From: Planctomycetota bacterium
GTDB lineage: Bacteria; Planctomycetota; Brocadiia; Brocadiales; Bathyanammoxibiaceae
Reading direction: 5' to 3'
NCBI GenBank assembly: GCA_030623665.1
Contig: JAUXLO010000085.1
Span: forward strand, 1-7,607
Length of the DNA stretch: 7,607 bases
The translations under genes were made by a program, and so were the position numbers. The notes below the pieces were generated by a model that was not told the DNA's origin, did not search any database, and saw nothing but the letters and a program-made list of their open reading frames with translations. Positions 6,968-7,607 of this stretch are shown in pieces (position 1 is the first letter of the stretch; every line of letters starts with the position of its first letter).

Positions 6968-7607
6968 TTATACGTACGTCCTCCGCAACGTGTCCTTGAT
7001 AACCTGTGGGTTCAGCCTGTTGATTGCACCGCCTATTGATAGCCTCAGGTTGAAGAGTTCGGCAGTAAGCCCCGAAAGATACCCGAAAACCTTTTCCGGC
7101 CCAAAGACCGTGTAACGTGCCGGCTCCAGCCTCGTCATCAGATAGTCGCCGGCATGTTTCTCGCATCTTGACAACAGGCCCGTCCTGTCACCGGTGACAA
7201 TCTTCTCCACTACCGTATCCGGCATGATCTCAAGGAGCATTTCCCTCCAGTGTCGAGGTGGACCCAGCAGAAACCTTTCAAAGAATTCATCTCCTTTGAG
7301 GAACCACAACGTCGCGGCCTCACGCCCCGCCGGCACCCTCTGGAGCATTAATACCCCCTTGAGTCGTTGATAATCCCTTACGTATTCCTGTATCAACCTT
7401 GATTTAGTCTCCGCCGCAAGTGCGGGCAGGTGATATAGCAGATGTCCGTCAAGAACATTATCAATGAGGCCCGGGTCGCCAGTGTCGCCATCCCTTGTGT
7501 GAGATTCTTTAAGTGCAGATACGGCCTCTTCGTATACATCTACATAAGGCAGCGAAGATTTTTTGCCGCCATACCCGCCATTCCATAGACCCTTCCACAC
7601 GTCATCC
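6968..7607 (-). CDS. atpC: V/A-type ATPase subunit C (AC39-like), 5' end outside the window
   Basis: The C-terminal portion of the V-type ATPase subunit C (AC39/subunit d family), which caps the membrane rotor ring and receives the D-F shaft. The frame is open to the window edge. An in-frame GTG at 7598-7600 would give 210 aa, but relatives are about 320-350 aa, so that GTG is probably internal and roughly 110-140 residues are missing. Evidence for the family is the C-terminus: GPEKVFGYLSGLTAELFNLR followed by an LNPQVIKDTLRRTYV end, the usual close of this family. Earlier in the fragment, the repeated helical pattern with WFLKGDEFF and ARYTVFGPE also fits. It is followed 2 bases later by F. 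Position before F, A, B, D reproduces the conserved C-F-A-B-D gene order, which adds support. Confidence 0.9.
   Translation of the reverse strand, partial: DDVWKGLWNGGYGGKKSSLPYVDVYEEAVSALKESHTRDGDTGDPGLIDNVLDGHLLYHLPALAAETKSRLIQEYVRDYQRLKGVLMLQRVPAGREAATLWFLKGDEFFERFLLGPPRHWREMLLEIMPDTVVEKIVTGDRTGLLSRCEKHAGDYLMTRLEPARYTVFGPEKVFGYLSGLTAELFNLRLSIGGAINRLNPQVIKDTLRRTYV

Noticed and set aside
6966..7166. Long N-terminal extension of subunit F
   Set aside because: It lies in another frame over the conserved C-terminus of subunit C and reads as low-complexity, non-homologous sequence. The 108-aa form from GTG 6965 matches the family length.
7598..7600. GTG as the true start of subunit C
   Set aside because: The frame continues open to the window edge, and the resulting 210 aa is well short of the family's usual length.

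Overview
The window looks like a piece of a free-living bacterial chromosome. Coding regions are moderately GC-rich and tightly packed, and the few spacers are AT-rich. The gene content is the catalytic and rotor part of a bacterial V/A-type ATPase operon, an HtrA/DegP-type periplasmic protease and a ROK-family sugar kinase. The V/A ATPase in a bacterium with a DegP-like envelope protease suggests a Gram-negative lineage, perhaps Planctomycetota (including Brocadiales-like groups). That placement is a weak impression from protein style, not something the sequence proves.

Layout from left to right. Positions 1-281 are an AT-rich non-coding leader with one good sigma70-like promoter (158-186) facing right. 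282-1247 (+) is an intact ROK glucokinase-type gene. 1253-2764 (-) is a two-PDZ HtrA/DegP protease gene, interrupted by one in-frame TGA at 2201-2203; its 3' end meets the kinase gene tail to tail across only 5 bases. 2765-2859 is an AT-rich spacer carrying a strong ribosome-binding site for the protease and a 10-bp-period direct repeat. 2860-7607 (-) is the 3' portion of a V/A-type ATPase operon. In transcription order it reads C (5' end outside the window), F, A, B, D, the same order as the end of the Thermus-type operon.

The ATPase genes are arranged for translational coupling: C-F are 2 bases apart, F-A overlap by 4, A-B by 11 and B-D by 4. All four starts visible inside the operon are GTG or TTG. 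A3B3 is the catalytic head, D and F form the central shaft, and C joins the shaft to the membrane ring. The membrane subunits (I/a, K/c) and peripheral stalk (E, G) are not in the window and should lie beyond its right edge if the operon is complete. The direction of catalysis and the coupling ion (H+ or Na+) cannot be read from these subunits.

I found no mobile element, CRISPR array, tRNA or rRNA, and no clearly new system. The most notable features are the premature TGA at a small-residue position of the protease, the non-ATG starts throughout the ATPase operon, and the tandem repeat upstream of the protease gene.
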